From NCBI GenBank assembly GCA_036345935.2, contig JADWOT020000005.1:2660696-2724695 (forward strand): a stretch of 64,000 nucleotides of DNA, in the 5' to 3' direction. Numbering within the stretch: the stretch's first letter is position 1; every line of letters begins with the position of its first letter. The DNA comes from Taenia hydatigena (lineage: Eukaryota; Platyhelminthes; Cestoda; Cyclophyllidea; Taeniidae). Position numbers and translations under genes: made by a program. Positions 21,000 to 32,685 of the stretch are shown here, one piece after another. The notes beneath the pieces are model-generated. The model had not been told where the DNA came from and made no database searches. It was given only the letters and a program-made list of their open reading frames with translations.

Positions 21000-23270
21000 T
21001 AAAAATAGGATTTTGTGTTGTCTGGTCAGCGCTCAAATCTGTGCTTACTTCGTGAATACAGAGCGTCATGCTTCACCGTTACACACTGTCTGCCAATGCA
21101 TGGTGAAGATGGAATCTTACACCACAGGAATTGGTATACACTGGTGTATCTCATCCACGTTGCACGACTTTAGTCGCGTTAAACAACCATTTGTCTGCAT
21201 ATGAGGACCCTTTCTGTTACAGTGTCAGGCCTTGATGGCACCTTGTTCGTCATTGATGTTATGCCGCTTCGTTGGCTCTTTGCTCAACAGCTTCACCGTA
21301 TTTGTCTCAACGGCGACTAGATTAATTGTTGCTTCATCTAATGCATCCTTCTTTACCGTCGAAGCTTCTGATTGGCTCAATCACTTAACATGCTTACAGG
21401 CGCAGTTATAACAGTTCATTCTAAACCGAACAAGTAAAACCAGTTATTTTTAATAAAACTTTGCGCTAACTTTGCTTTACCTGGTTTTCTTATATTTAAG
21501 TAAGGTGTCATTGCAGAGTTTCGAGGCTTCTTTGAATGCAAAAGAAGGCATAATATAAATTCAACAAATAGAGGGAAGGATGATAGGTCAATATGGCCAC
21601 ATAAGTGACCGAAACGCAAACCGGCAGTCATAACAAACAAAGTGTTGCATTCAAATCTAGCCAGCAGCTACTTTGACTGAGAGATGAGATTCCATGGATA
21701 TCAGCCCAAAATCAAAGTGTTTATCTTTTAAATAAATTATAAAATAGCGGAAGTTAATTTCCTTACCTAAATAGGGTTATGATAAGTGGCAAGCACGTCA
21801 ACCAGAAATTGTTTTTAGCTGTAATCAGGCAGCACAATGGGGTATTTAATGCAGCGCTTAACATTTCCAATTTATCGTCTCCAGTATTGCGTCCACCCTT
21901 GGATTTGGTTTCATGTGCTGTCTTAGGTGCGTCATCAAAAAAGTACGACTTAGTTTTGTCCAAATAAGGAATGATTTGTATTATTGCACTGTCACAAGTG
22001 GCTGAAAGTAAGGAGCCTATCCTACTATTCCTTGTGAACCACTCTAAACGGCATGTCGGGCAAGAGTAGTGGCTTACAAGCCCTTAATACAGCTTTGTGA
22101 GCAGCGACGATCCTACTGCAATGCAAAGCAATCTTCATGCATTGCTGGTGTGGGTTGTTGCGACAGCTTGTATCGTATTATGCCTTTTAACGCTATTTTG
22201 CATTTCGTCTCTGACAAATTATTCCTTTTGGGGATTCCTCTGGTGATCATTTATGCTCCCTTATTCAGGGGCATGTTCAATTTGACTTCTCGTCGTTTAA
22301 AAGGGTACAAGTTAATGCAGACGACTTCTCTGTAGTTTTAACACAAGCAGTGCTTCTGTTCCACAAGTTGAACAAGAAAATTGAATGCAAAGGGTCCTTT
22401 TCCCTTGAGAGTTCATTTGGGAATTGTGAGATTGCAGCTCACAAGGCGATTTAGCACTGCGTCGTCGTAAAAGCTAAATAACCCCAAACGCTGTGATAAA
22501 CCTGCTACTCACTAAGAACTAGTAGATGCTGGCGAGCCATGTGCATGACCCAAAGGCACACGAGTGGGGTAGGAGTTTTAAGTTGCAGAGATTGGCGCGC
22601 CCAACAAAGTGCAACATTTAGTTTTGCAGCTCGCTAGCTGTACTTGGGAGTGAAATGCTCATCTCTTATAATGGCTTCGGAAAAAATGATGTATCATCAC
22701 CTATGCATGATTGCTTGAGCGAATAACCTTCGTTTTCCAATGCTCGTGACATCTAATTGACGGGTAGTTCACAAATTTTTTCATCTTCAAAAAGGAGGAC
22801 CTGATACTACTATCAACCGCAATAAGTAGCATCAATGTGATTATGCAAAGACGAGAGCCCAGGCCACAGCATTTGAAGGGACCGCTCATCAAGTTACCCG
22901 TACAATGAATGCAGGAAATAATTAATGAATAATGAACATCATTTGGTGGTCAAGTCACTAGGACGGTACCGTCGTTCAAGCACAGCGGAAAAGCCTTTAG
23001 GGTAAACAAATGAGAGGTAGAGGACTTTGATCATTCTTGTTCATCTTGACATCATCTTGTTTTCGGAGGCCAGTAAGCAGCCTCTAGCAGCACCCACCTC
23101 TCTTCCACTTTCCATTTTTAACCGTGATGTGGATCGGAGAGCCTACCCGAAGTCCAGCCAGCTCTACAAATGATTTCACTGCAAAGACAATTTTTAAGTC
23201 TACTATCAAAAAGTGCTCCCAATATGCCTTATAACGACAGATTTGACAAGAAGCAGGTGGGACTTGCCCT
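21000..23270. other. Single-copy stretch without recognised genes
   Basis: No counterpart elsewhere in the window. Frames of 60-88 codons (for example 21416-21640 minus, 22069-22335 plus) have no recognisable domain or splice context. Confidence 0.5.
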
Positions 23271-23274
23271 CCTA

Positions 23275-25785
23275 AACACCATAAGGGAAGGGTGAGAGGG
23301 ACACAATGGACTTACACTTTGTATGCACCCATTGTGGAGCACGTTTATAGGCAAATGGATGCTGAAAAGCGTCCAATGCGCCTCTTCAGAGCTGCTAAGC
23401 GCGTCTTGCGGTAGTAAGTGGATCTGATTTTTCGCATCCGTTTGTCTGTTTTAGCATAACGAGTGATGGGACCACTACTACTTATTTGCGACAGTAGCAC
23501 ATGGCAGTTCTACTTCTCACCCAAGTAGGTGTTAAATCAGCAGAGATGTGGAGCCGGCGTGGGCGAGTCGTAGTAAGGCTGGTGAGATGAGGCTATTGGA
23601 GAAAAGGAATGGGGGCTGGAGGGAAAGAGAAGAAATTGCGCCTGCTGGGAGTCAAACCCGGATCGACTGCCTGGAAGGCAGCCATGATAACCGCCACACC
23701 ACACGCGCGTGCACGTGGGTCTCTTATTAACCACCCTCTAAATGTCTGCAATAGCTAACGACGTCTCAATCAAACACCACACTTCCCTCCCCTCACACCA
23801 ATTCATTAACCCATCTTGTCCACAATGCTGACTCTGTAAGCGTCGCCTTTAGTGATAATATCACTAAATCCCCTCTCTTGCGATTAGCATTTCTTCTTTC
23901 CACACGTAACATAGCAGATTTGCTTTCACCGCTTCTCCGCCATCCACTCTTCAGTTCTCACCAATGTGAACATTACGCGTACGCAGAAGAGATGGCAATC
24001 TGCAAGCATGAGCGGAAGGTCTCACTGTCACAATGGTGATGCACATCGCGAAGGTTAACAGGCAGACCCATGTGCTCACCATGTCGACTAAATGGATGTC
24101 ACAATACAACGTGAACCTTCTCCCACCCCTTCCCTTCACCTCATTCCCGCCTCTCATGAACACCTCGGGCGTCATGATTTCCCCTTCTATCAGAAGTGAA
24201 GTTCCTTTCCATTACCGCACGTGTGGATGGACACTCATCTCCTTGGTTTTGCTTGCAAATCGCATGTCATTCACCGCTCGCAGGAACTTCTACCCAACAG
24301 ACGAGCCTCACACGTTCCTCTCCACGCCTTCGTGCCTCTGTGCTTGCATTCCAATATCACTCATCACTCCGTCTCAATCATTTCCTCTTGCATGATCATC
24401 CATCGGTATGCGAAGGCGCAGTTATGCCTAGAAGAGAACACTATCTCCATTGTTCTTCTACACCTTCCTGCATGTCACACATGACCTGCCTAGCATCTCA
24501 AAATCCATACCTCTTTATCCACACTTGCACAGTCTCCTCTCAAAGACATTGACACCAATCCCGTCAATGACCAACATTCGGAACAGCCTCGATGGTGGTG
24601 GCAGATCTTTCCTCAAAGGCGATATTTGCTCAACTGACTTCTACGTAAGTCAACAGTAAAGAACTCAACCACGGTTAGAATCGACCAAACTACAACACTT
24701 GATACTCATCCTAATCCTCGGCACTATCCAAATGTCCGCCTTCAAGTTCATCCTCAACGCACCGCCCTCACCTCAATTCCTCCTTACGGTTGGTCGTGCT
24801 CACAATCGTCGCCCCCATTCCATTCCTGATCCTACACAGCAGCTAGAGGTCACAGAAGAGAGGCGCTCGAGTCATGCCCTTTCTATGTGTCGTTGCAAGC
24901 AATAACTCGACTGGTGGCCTCACCAACACAATGACTCCACAGACTACACACTTGAAGCATGTCAACTAGGAGTTCATATTCATTCCACCTGTTGCCCTCA
25001 TACCACATACAATGACGCGCCAGTGACCAAATGAATGAAGCCCACGCAACTACACTGTACAGACATCAAGATTTGAGATTTCCTGCTCCATCACACCCAC
25101 CTCATCGTCCCTTTCAGCTAAAATAACTATTACCCAGCTCCACCACTCGCCTCCTTGACAGAAGGCACCGATCAGCACAGAGGCTGACTTCAAGAAATAG
25201 CAAACGTGTTTCTGAGGAAAAGCCTGTTAGCAATAAGGATAGAGCAGTTCGTCGGGCTATCCACCTTTCATAATCCAGGATACAAGGCAATTTCTCCCTC
25301 TCCTGCCACTCCACATCTACTCACAAGGCAACTAGATAAAACTTCTTCATTCCACCTCGCAAAGAGGAGAGATTAAAAGGTACACACTGAATCATCCCAC
25401 ATCCTCAAAGCAAACAAGACCACTTACCCCACTATCAGTTCGCTTTCAAGTCCCAGTTTGGCAACCGTCCAAATTTTCTGCCTAGTCTGGCCCAGCTGCA
25501 TGCCGCCGGCCTACCCACCTCATAAAGAATGTTCCTTTTCTTCAATCCCTTTCTTAGTGGAAAAGATTTAAGTACTCAGTAGTACAAGTAGGAAGTCCCA
25601 AAAGGCATAGAGCCCAAAAGTGGGGCGAGAGGAGGCAAGTGATGGTAGCCCCCACAAATCAATGCAACAAAAAGAGATGGTAGATATGGTTTATCGCAGA
25701 CAATGCACCATGGTCTTCATCAAACGAGAGATGGGATGAGGTGGGAAAGAGTTGAAGCCAAAGTGAGAGAGATTCTTGCAGCTCC
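23275..25785 (-). repeat. 2.5-kb repeat M, inverted full-length copy
   Basis: Reverse complement of the copy at 58443-60950. Its 23755-25345 part is almost identical to 15715-17312. The right end (plus-strand coordinates) at about 25785 abuts repeat R5; the other end fades at about 23275. Together with copy 1 it forms a palindrome with arms of about 1.6-2 kb. Confidence 0.85.
23637..23708 (-). pseudogene. tRNA-Gly(UCC)-like sequence in repeat M
   Basis: 72 nt on the minus strand. The acceptor pairs 6 of 7 (GCGCGTG with CAGGCGC), the A box is TGGTGTGGCGG and the B box is GGTTTGACTCC. The anticodon loop CTTCCAG gives UCC. The T-stem is broken at one pair. No T-run terminator follows. It resembles a eukaryotic tRNA-Gly(UCC), but its setting in a repeat points to a tRNA-derived part of a mobile element. 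Confidence 0.65.
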
Positions 25786-25789
25786 TACC

Positions 25790-26740
25790 ATCACTTCATT
25801 ACCACAACGTGAGGCGTCGCATTTTTACCGAGTGAATTGCCACACCTATGGGATCATTTGCACCGCACAAGGACCTCATGCCCAAGTATTCCATTCCTAC
25901 AAAACTACTTCTTGCAAGAACAAACAATTTGCACAATCGTCTGACGATTCGTTTAACTGTGAGTTTAGCAGTGCAAACAATTTGCTCTCTGGAAGCTGTA
26001 ATTCACTTCAGTGCATGGCCTTCGAACCATGCCAATGGCATCTCATCCCTCCTGCGTCGTCTTAAGCAGTTTGCTCTTCCATACGACGTGAATGAGGACC
26101 TGTGGCGCCACGTCCCCTAACATGAACCCTCAGCGATATTATTGTATAGTAGGCGGTGGTGAATGCAGAGCTCAAGTGAGCAGTTGACTCTGCGTCCAAT
26201 TTAAATTAGAAGGGGAGCTGAGAGGTTGAGCGAAGACGAGAAATAGTGCAGATTATTGTAAAAACACAGAGGTCATCAGATGAACGTGTGTTTGTACTAA
26301 CGTGGTCCCGTACTTCTTTGGCCGACGCCATGTGATCTGTGAGAGGACCACCGACTTGGACACGCCTCACCGTCTCTGTGTGACTCTTTCATGCGGAGGC
26401 ATGCAACACCGCAAAATCATTTTTCTTCATAATATTAATTTCTGAGGGCACACACAAATGAAAAATGACGAGAAATAATAAAAGGCCATTGTGTTACACG
26501 GAGGCAGTCAAGCATACCCAAGGAGGTGGTCCACCCGCAGATGTTCATGCGCCCATGCATTAGCGGACGGAGCAAGAGTTAACGTTGGCTGTGTCGCACC
26601 CTCAACCTGCGGCCTCTTTGCTTTCCCAATGGCCTTCATTATTTCATGTCTTCTTTGATCCCCAGCATTTCTCTCTTACTTTTAAAGCCATCATAGTTAC
26701 ATGTGTCCCTCCACCTCCTGAAATCTAACATGCATCCTCG
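25790..26740 (+). repeat. Repeat R5, copy 2
   Basis: Same orientation as 14730-15660 and 40968-41899. It includes the R2 fold-back at 26210-26640. It joins the inverted M repeat on its left at about 25785. Confidence 0.75.
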
Positions 26741-26741
26741 T

Positions 26742-27610
26742 CTACAGAATAGTGTTAATCACACTTACTATACCTAGCTGACTATCATGCTGGGCGAGGT
26801 TTTCGCTTCGACTGTGGGTTCTAGAGTAGCCTTCTTTAAAATGCCTTCGGTAAACCGTTGTTGAGATTTCGTTTACCCACTTTTTGGTTATCATTGTTCT
26901 CTTCGTAAAGCATAATGCCTTTGCAATGAGACTTTGGTGCAACCGTACTGGCTGTAAAGTGCAGACGTGAGGAGCGCCGAACAAACACTTATCATTGAGA
27001 TGAATGCAACAAGTCGTCCACTGTTTCAGCATGTTTCTCCCCCATACGCATCTGAAGGACCATTCTTATCTTAGTTGTTCTTTTCACAAGAATTGACATT
27101 TGTACACAGAATGGTCTGATTTAATCAAGTGGAAGCAAACTTTTACTCGGATTAATAGCACCAGGGAAACGCAAAACTGGGTGACACTTCTCGCTACCGC
27201 CCTTCATCCCGATGCTGGTCCTTAGCTTTTAAGCAAATCTTTGGCTTTCTCGGAGACAAAGAGTCGAATTCGGACCACAGGTCGGTCGGGCTCAACTTGC
27301 ATTCTGCAAGCCAACTAAACACTCTGTGCTTTTGGAGTTTCAGGCAGGAGGAGGGCAATGGCAGTTGTGATATAGACCACAGGAATGAAGATACGCACGT
27401 CCACATCTGCGAACGATTGAAAGCAAATTTCCGATCCTTTGAAGTGGCAGTAAGTCATTGGGTGGAGGGATATCGAACACTTTACAACATAAATGACCCC
27501 AAACATGCGATTTGTCTGAGGCTGAGTCCATTCGTGAATTCAGTCTCTCAGTCACTCGGTTGGGCAGGCCACGTGCACCTACCAGTGGCTGAGGGAGAGC
27601 AGGCTTGAAG
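26742..27610. repeat. Repeat R4 region, copy 2
   Basis: Matches 2215-2880. The plus-strand frame 27297-27608 is open for 103 codons here while copy 1 has an internal stop. No domain recognised. Confidence 0.55.
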
Positions 27611-27902
27611 TGACTGCCATTGCACGCCAGGTGTGACTAACGGACTAATCAGGCAATCGGGAGCAAAGGAAAGAGAGAGGGACGATAAAGCAACCACGAG
27701 GTGAAAACTCTGCAACCTTGGACAGGAACGTCTCACTGGACTTGAAGATGTACCCATCACTATAGTGCAGCCTTCCATCACTATGTAATGAATGCCAGCA
27801 TACTTTCCAATTAACCCGTTTTATTTCAGTGCTTCGTCTAAAGTACAATCCCAGAGCGAGATCATTTGAGTACCAATGGAAAGGAATCGAAACGTCAAAG
27901 GT

Positions 27903-27908
27903 TTTATT
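27903..27908 (-). terminator. Candidate polyadenylation signal of FN3-GPI gene copy 2
   Basis: AATAAA on the minus strand about 180 nt after the stop, at the position equivalent to 3180-3185. Confidence 0.45.
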
Positions 27909-28087
27909 AATCGCCAGAAACTAATACAGCAATTGGTCGCCAGACTGCTATGCAACAACCCACGACTGTCAGCCAGACCACTGTCTAGATTAGTGAATCC
28001 TGCAATGGGAAAACAGCGCGTTTAGTAAACACAAATTTTGAGCTAGTGTATTCGAGTAGGGCGTATTAGTAGACAGTTGGTGCTGGC

Positions 28088-30012
28088 TTATATAAGGCTT
28101 GACGACAACATGAGGGTCATGGAGCTGAACAGAGTTGCTTTTTCTAATGCACTGTAAGTAGACCCGCTAGTGGTGGTAGTTGCGAACGATGAGGCAGTAG
28201 TTGCAGCGGCTGAAGTATTGGAGGTAGTCCAATCGACCGTTGTGGTTGCGAGTGATGCGGTAGATCCTCCTGAAGTTGTCTCCACAGGACTTGTAACGTG
28301 TGAAGTGCTAATCGTCGTAGTTGAAGACACACCTTCCCTACCTATCCAAAGGAACGAACTTCGTCCATCATATCTTTTACCATCCACATGTCATCTAATA
28401 GCAACTGTGCATGATATGACAATCGCAGCTGCCTTATTGAGCATGACCATCCTACTCTCTGCAGTCGAATTACCTTGCCAGAATCAAACAAGTTCTGATG
28501 TAGCTTAGTTTCTAGTAAACATGGTCATTTGTTAATAGTTTGACATTCCATGAATGGAGTAGAAAGGACTCGCCTTTATCCAAAGGTGGTGTAGTCACGC
28601 TCACTTCATCGCTATAACGATAAATGCCCTGAATGGATACACTAACATAAGCGGTAACATTTCGCCCTGGTTTTGGGCATGTGATGACATGCATGGTAGA
28701 AGAGTGTGCGTTTACGGATTTCCAAAGCCCATCGCCGCATTCATAATAAACCGAATAGACACCATTACGGCCGACGAGATCAAGCGGCTCACTCCACGTC
28801 AAAACTACGGTGGTTGAGTTCACTGCTTCCATACTCAGGTTCTGGGGAGGACGGGGACCTGCACGAATGAAAAACAATGATCTTCCATTATTGTCGGGTG
28901 AGCAACGAAGCTTCATTCATACCAATATGCTCTCACATGTCATCAATGAATAGGGATGGAGGTGGAGTGGTCAAGCGTCAGGGCGGTTGGAAGAATAACC
29001 AGGCTTAATGCTGGAATATGTATGGATCTGAGCTATATGCTTCAGGTACCGATGGGTAAGCCAACAAGCTAAAACTGGCAGGTAGTCTGGTTCCGTGCAA
29101 TAAAATGCATCTTACCAACGGACCAATCTCACTGCATAACATTCCGCATTGTGCATATTTCATAGTTGTAACCTTCAATAAGACCTCGAGACTACCAACT
29201 TATCGTTATACGCTCATGCCATTATGCATCACAATGAACAGAGCACTACAAAACACTTTGAGGTGCCCTTAATGCCAGGTTTCCAATGTTTGTGACAAGA
29301 GGCAGGAAGTGTGCGTACGAAAGGTGGGCATTAACAAACGGGTAATTGTTTTCAATGGTGCTGTTGTGTCAGAGAACCTAAGTCCAAGTGGAGACAAAAG
29401 CGCATGCGTCTGTAAGTTGACAGGAAAATAGTAAATAATAATATTTGTGGGAATGTGTTTGTGTATGCCAATTAGGTGGAATAGAGCTACCCAGCGCCAC
29501 ACATGTGCGCTCTGTGGATCTTCTCATAGTACTAGTCACAACTAATTTCGATGCATTGCCTGTGGCCGTGTCTTGCTCGAAGTCATCCGAATCAAACAAT
29601 GGCTCTTGTGGGCTCCCATTACAGACCTCGGTTCATTCTCACATGTGTCACACAAATGAGTTAGCCAAAGCTCTGCTCATCACAAAGCGGATGCAAGTTT
29701 GAGGGCGCCATAGAGACAAACAGGAAAGTTGTGAAGAGAATTGAGGAGCAGAGGATGTGATGCCAAGGAAGGGAACACGCCTACTCGGCCGTATTATGCC
29801 TATTTACCTGTGATGCGATGCGATGCAAAGCTACAGCACTCTCCTCATCCTTGCTGCATGTACAAGTATAGTAAATGCCCTCATTTGTGAATATTTCAAG
29901 GCAAACTCTGATTAGAGTGAAGCATAAGATGAGATAACTTACGGATGGCCACTGCAAATCCTCCATACAAGATGGAACCTGCCAGTAAAGTGAGGCAAAC
30001 GTGGGGCGACAT
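28088..30012 (-). CDS. FN3-domain, GPI-anchored-type surface protein, copy 2 (three exons)
   Basis: Proposed join: exon 1 30012-29943 (70 nt), exon 2 28858-28574 (285 nt), exon 3 28341-28088 (254 nt), 609 nt or 202 residues plus TAA. Exon 1 encodes MSPHVCLTLLAGSILYGG..., a signal peptide. Exon 2 is the FN3 domain with Trp in VVLTWSEPLD and the KPGRNVTAYV turn. Exon 3 is a Thr/Ser stalk, eight residues longer than in copy 1, and ends in a hydrophobic tail (LFSSMTLMLSSSLI). Exon phases and the GC donor are the same as in copy 1. By hand count the FN3 exon differs from copy 1 at 56 of 285 sites, about 45 changing an amino acid and about 11 silent; only about 60% of FN3 residues are shared. Intron 1 (1084 nt) is visibly more similar. 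The TATA box and leader are intact, so this is the best candidate for an expressed copy. Confidence 0.78.
28568..28574 (-). other. Non-canonical GC splice donor, FN3 exon 2 (copy 2)
   Basis: AAAG followed by GCGAGT, exactly as in copy 1; the 232-nt intron ends ATAG at 28342-28343. Confidence 0.65.
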
Positions 30013-30057
30013 CACTCCTCAAGAAATAACTCACATTCACACTTCACACACCTGTGC

Positions 30058-30065
30058 TTATAAAT
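30058..30065 (-). promoter_or_regulatory. TATA box of FN3-GPI gene copy 2
   Basis: ATTTATAA on the minus strand, 46 nt before the ATG, with an inverted CCAAT (ATTGG) about 15 nt further upstream. The spacing implies a 5' leader of only about 15-20 nt if transcription starts about 30 nt after the box. Also present at 44037-44044, absent from copy 1. Confidence 0.6.
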
Positions 30066-30099
30066 GTGTTGCAAGCCAATGGAGATACCCTCTCTTGCC

Positions 30100-31310
30100 C
30101 CACGAAGCCAACTGCACACTTACACGCACACCGCGAGACCATTGATCATTGGATAGTCTAGGACCATGTGTTAGTTAGTCTGGTGAGGATGTCTGCCCCA
30201 TCAGCATTACAGCGTTCACCCTCATCTATGTGATGAGCAACAATATTGTGAGTGGGTATTGCACGCAGTTACGAGAAAGTCATCACGAGCACTAACCATA
30301 AAAGTAAACAAGTTAGCAACGCCAAATTCGATGGGTGCAGATCTGTCGGTTGCAGCGATTGTAGGAATGGACACCGAATCTTTGGCGCAGGCATTGAGAA
30401 TTGATGGTAGATCCACTCAACGGATGCTTCTTGGACATTAGTTTGAATTAGGACGCACTGCTATTACACCTGGAGGCCTACACGTCAACAAGCACTTTGT
30501 GCTGCATAGTGGATAAATTTGTTGCACTGCCTGTGGCTGATTCCATGGTAGGAGATTATCGAGTTGTAGCTGTGACCAAGAAGCACGGCTTACCTTCCCA
30601 TCGTGGACCGAACTTTAACCAAACGCCCAAAATGGACCAATCTCCTCCTTAACTAAATGCAGCTACTGCCTGAAATTTGCTGTGGTGACAAGCAGAGTGA
30701 AACATTTCATCAAAATTGTGATCATTTGTGCACAACAGCGGTGGTAGCAATGGCTTTTTGATGAGCTGAGTTATGGAAGTGACTCGAAAGGAGGACAACT
30801 ATCTGCCACCAGTTAAGGAGACGCCATTCGATTGTGCGTTGCAGTCGCAGTTGCACTCATCACTGAATGATGGAATGAGGCGTGGATTGTCATCGCTGGA
30901 AATAACTCAGCATTCAGCGAAGGTGCATGGCCATTCAGCCACAAACCGTCATCTTGTCGTCACTATTCTATGAGGCGGCATATTCTTCGCTGGGTGAAAT
31001 TTCACACCTACATGACAAATTTGATGGCATGAAAACCTCATGTGCTGATATTGCATCACCAAGAGACTACGCCTTAATGGAGTAAAAGAAGCTGCGTAGT
31101 AGCCAGCCCTTCATCACTCTCCGCAGGCTGTTCTGTTGCTTCTGGTCATGGTTTTTAGGCCGTCTCAATGGCCTCTACGACCTTCTGCAGTAAAGTAGGT
31201 AGTCAGTTCTTCAATGAAGCTGCAGTTTATTGCAACGTCACTATAAACTCATGTGACCACGTTTATGAGTCTTTTGGGAGCCTGTTAGATTCTCCACGTT
31301 AGATGAATTT
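30100..31310. repeat. Upstream flank of FN3 gene, copy 2
   Basis: See 5300-6440. The near-identical third copy is 44085-45290. The open frames 30259-30441 and 30773-30973 (plus) are unrecognised. Confidence 0.5.
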
Positions 31311-32685
31311 GCAGGCAAGCAGAACTGAGGTAGCCTCACACAAGTGACCAATACGAGCAGATAGCAACTCAAACGCATGTGAGTAGGCGACGAATGGATG
31401 ACACAAGTCAGCATCCAACTCTGCATCCAGCCTCAGACAAGGGAGAAACGAAGAGGCTGAAAGAAATAGATAATGTGGGATAATGTGAAGGCGTAGAGGT
31501 GATTAGGTGAGCGTGTGTCTGGGCCAACGTGGCCTCATGCAGCACCATCGGCTGACGCGTCGGAGCGTGTACATCAGCCATGTGATCCAGGAGCGGACCA
31601 CTGTCTCGTACACGCTTGACTGCTCTAGTGCAACCTTTTCATGCTGAAGTGTGAAACACTCAGCAATTACTTTTTTACAATATTGGCTGCCAAATGCAGT
31701 TAAAATTAAACTTGTGGCTAAATGTTACCCAAATGCCCAACATCTTTTCTGGTCTAAAATGTCCCAAGGATGGCCCCATTTTAGGTAAGCTTATTGAGAC
31801 CTTGTCGTAATCCTTTTCCGCTTATTCCACAACTTGCCTTATCTTTTTCTGTATGAAGCATAGTAAATTCCAGCGAGGCTTTAAATAATGCTTTCGCTCC
31901 GAGGAAAAGACGCGCAAACACCTGGTGTAGTAGCACGTTCTGTCCTCAGAAACAGTAGGCAGCCCCTCTCCGTCTCAGTCGTCACCTCCACGCCAATTGC
32001 TCCTTTCCCTACGCAATTGCCTTGTTCTGTTGATGGCATCACAGGACCACAGAGAGGTTCTGCCACTTGAACGATGTGTTTTTTAGGTGTCATCGCTCAC
32101 TGGTCCTTAGAAAGTAGACAACTTCGTGTGGATTCAGTAATGCCTGGAAGTGGATTCTTGGGAGTAAGGGAGTATAATCAAGCCAACCTAAGGAAAGCTG
32201 CAGTGGGAGCCGAGTGGTTTAAATGGACAGTAGCTTTTGTGACGGGATTGCAAGAAATGCTGAATAAGTCGGTTGGATGACTTCATTTGTTCAGTGACCC
32301 AATTGGAGCAAGTTTAAGCACAAACGCTCTGCCACTATGATAAAACTGTTTAAAGTTTTGATCGAAGACGTGTCACTTGTTCATCCCGAACAGGGGTTGT
32401 GCGACACTCAGTCGTTTGAAGAAATGAGTGCCTCAACGTTGTGATTAGGAACCACCACGGCCAGTGCCACCACAGACACATGAGCTGCTGTTTAACGTTC
32501 TATCACCCTTGGCATTCATGCATTGTACGCCATTGCTGAATTGACCAGAAACCACAGCACTGTATGCCATTTAACGAGAAATGCATTTGTTGTCCGTCTT
32601 CTCGTTTAGTATCAGCAAAGCAGATCTGTGATGCATAGGCCGATTGCCAGTGCCTAGACATGTCTTCCACGGTAGTCTAGCTCAA
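31310..32685 (+). repeat. R2/R3 segment, followed by a breakpoint
   Basis: Corresponds to 6448-7846 and 45295-46640. At 32684-32686 the sequence stops following that segment ('tctagctc') and starts again at the equivalent of 6448 ('gcaggcaagc'). The segment is therefore present twice in tandem, and this is the left end of the 10.9-kb copy B2. Confidence 0.85.

Noticed and set aside
22590..22610. TTGGCGCGCCCAAC, resembling a tRNA-Lys primer binding site (TGGCGCCCAAC)
   Set aside because: It has two extra bases within the motif, no LTR boundary before it and no retroelement frame after it; more likely a chance palindrome.
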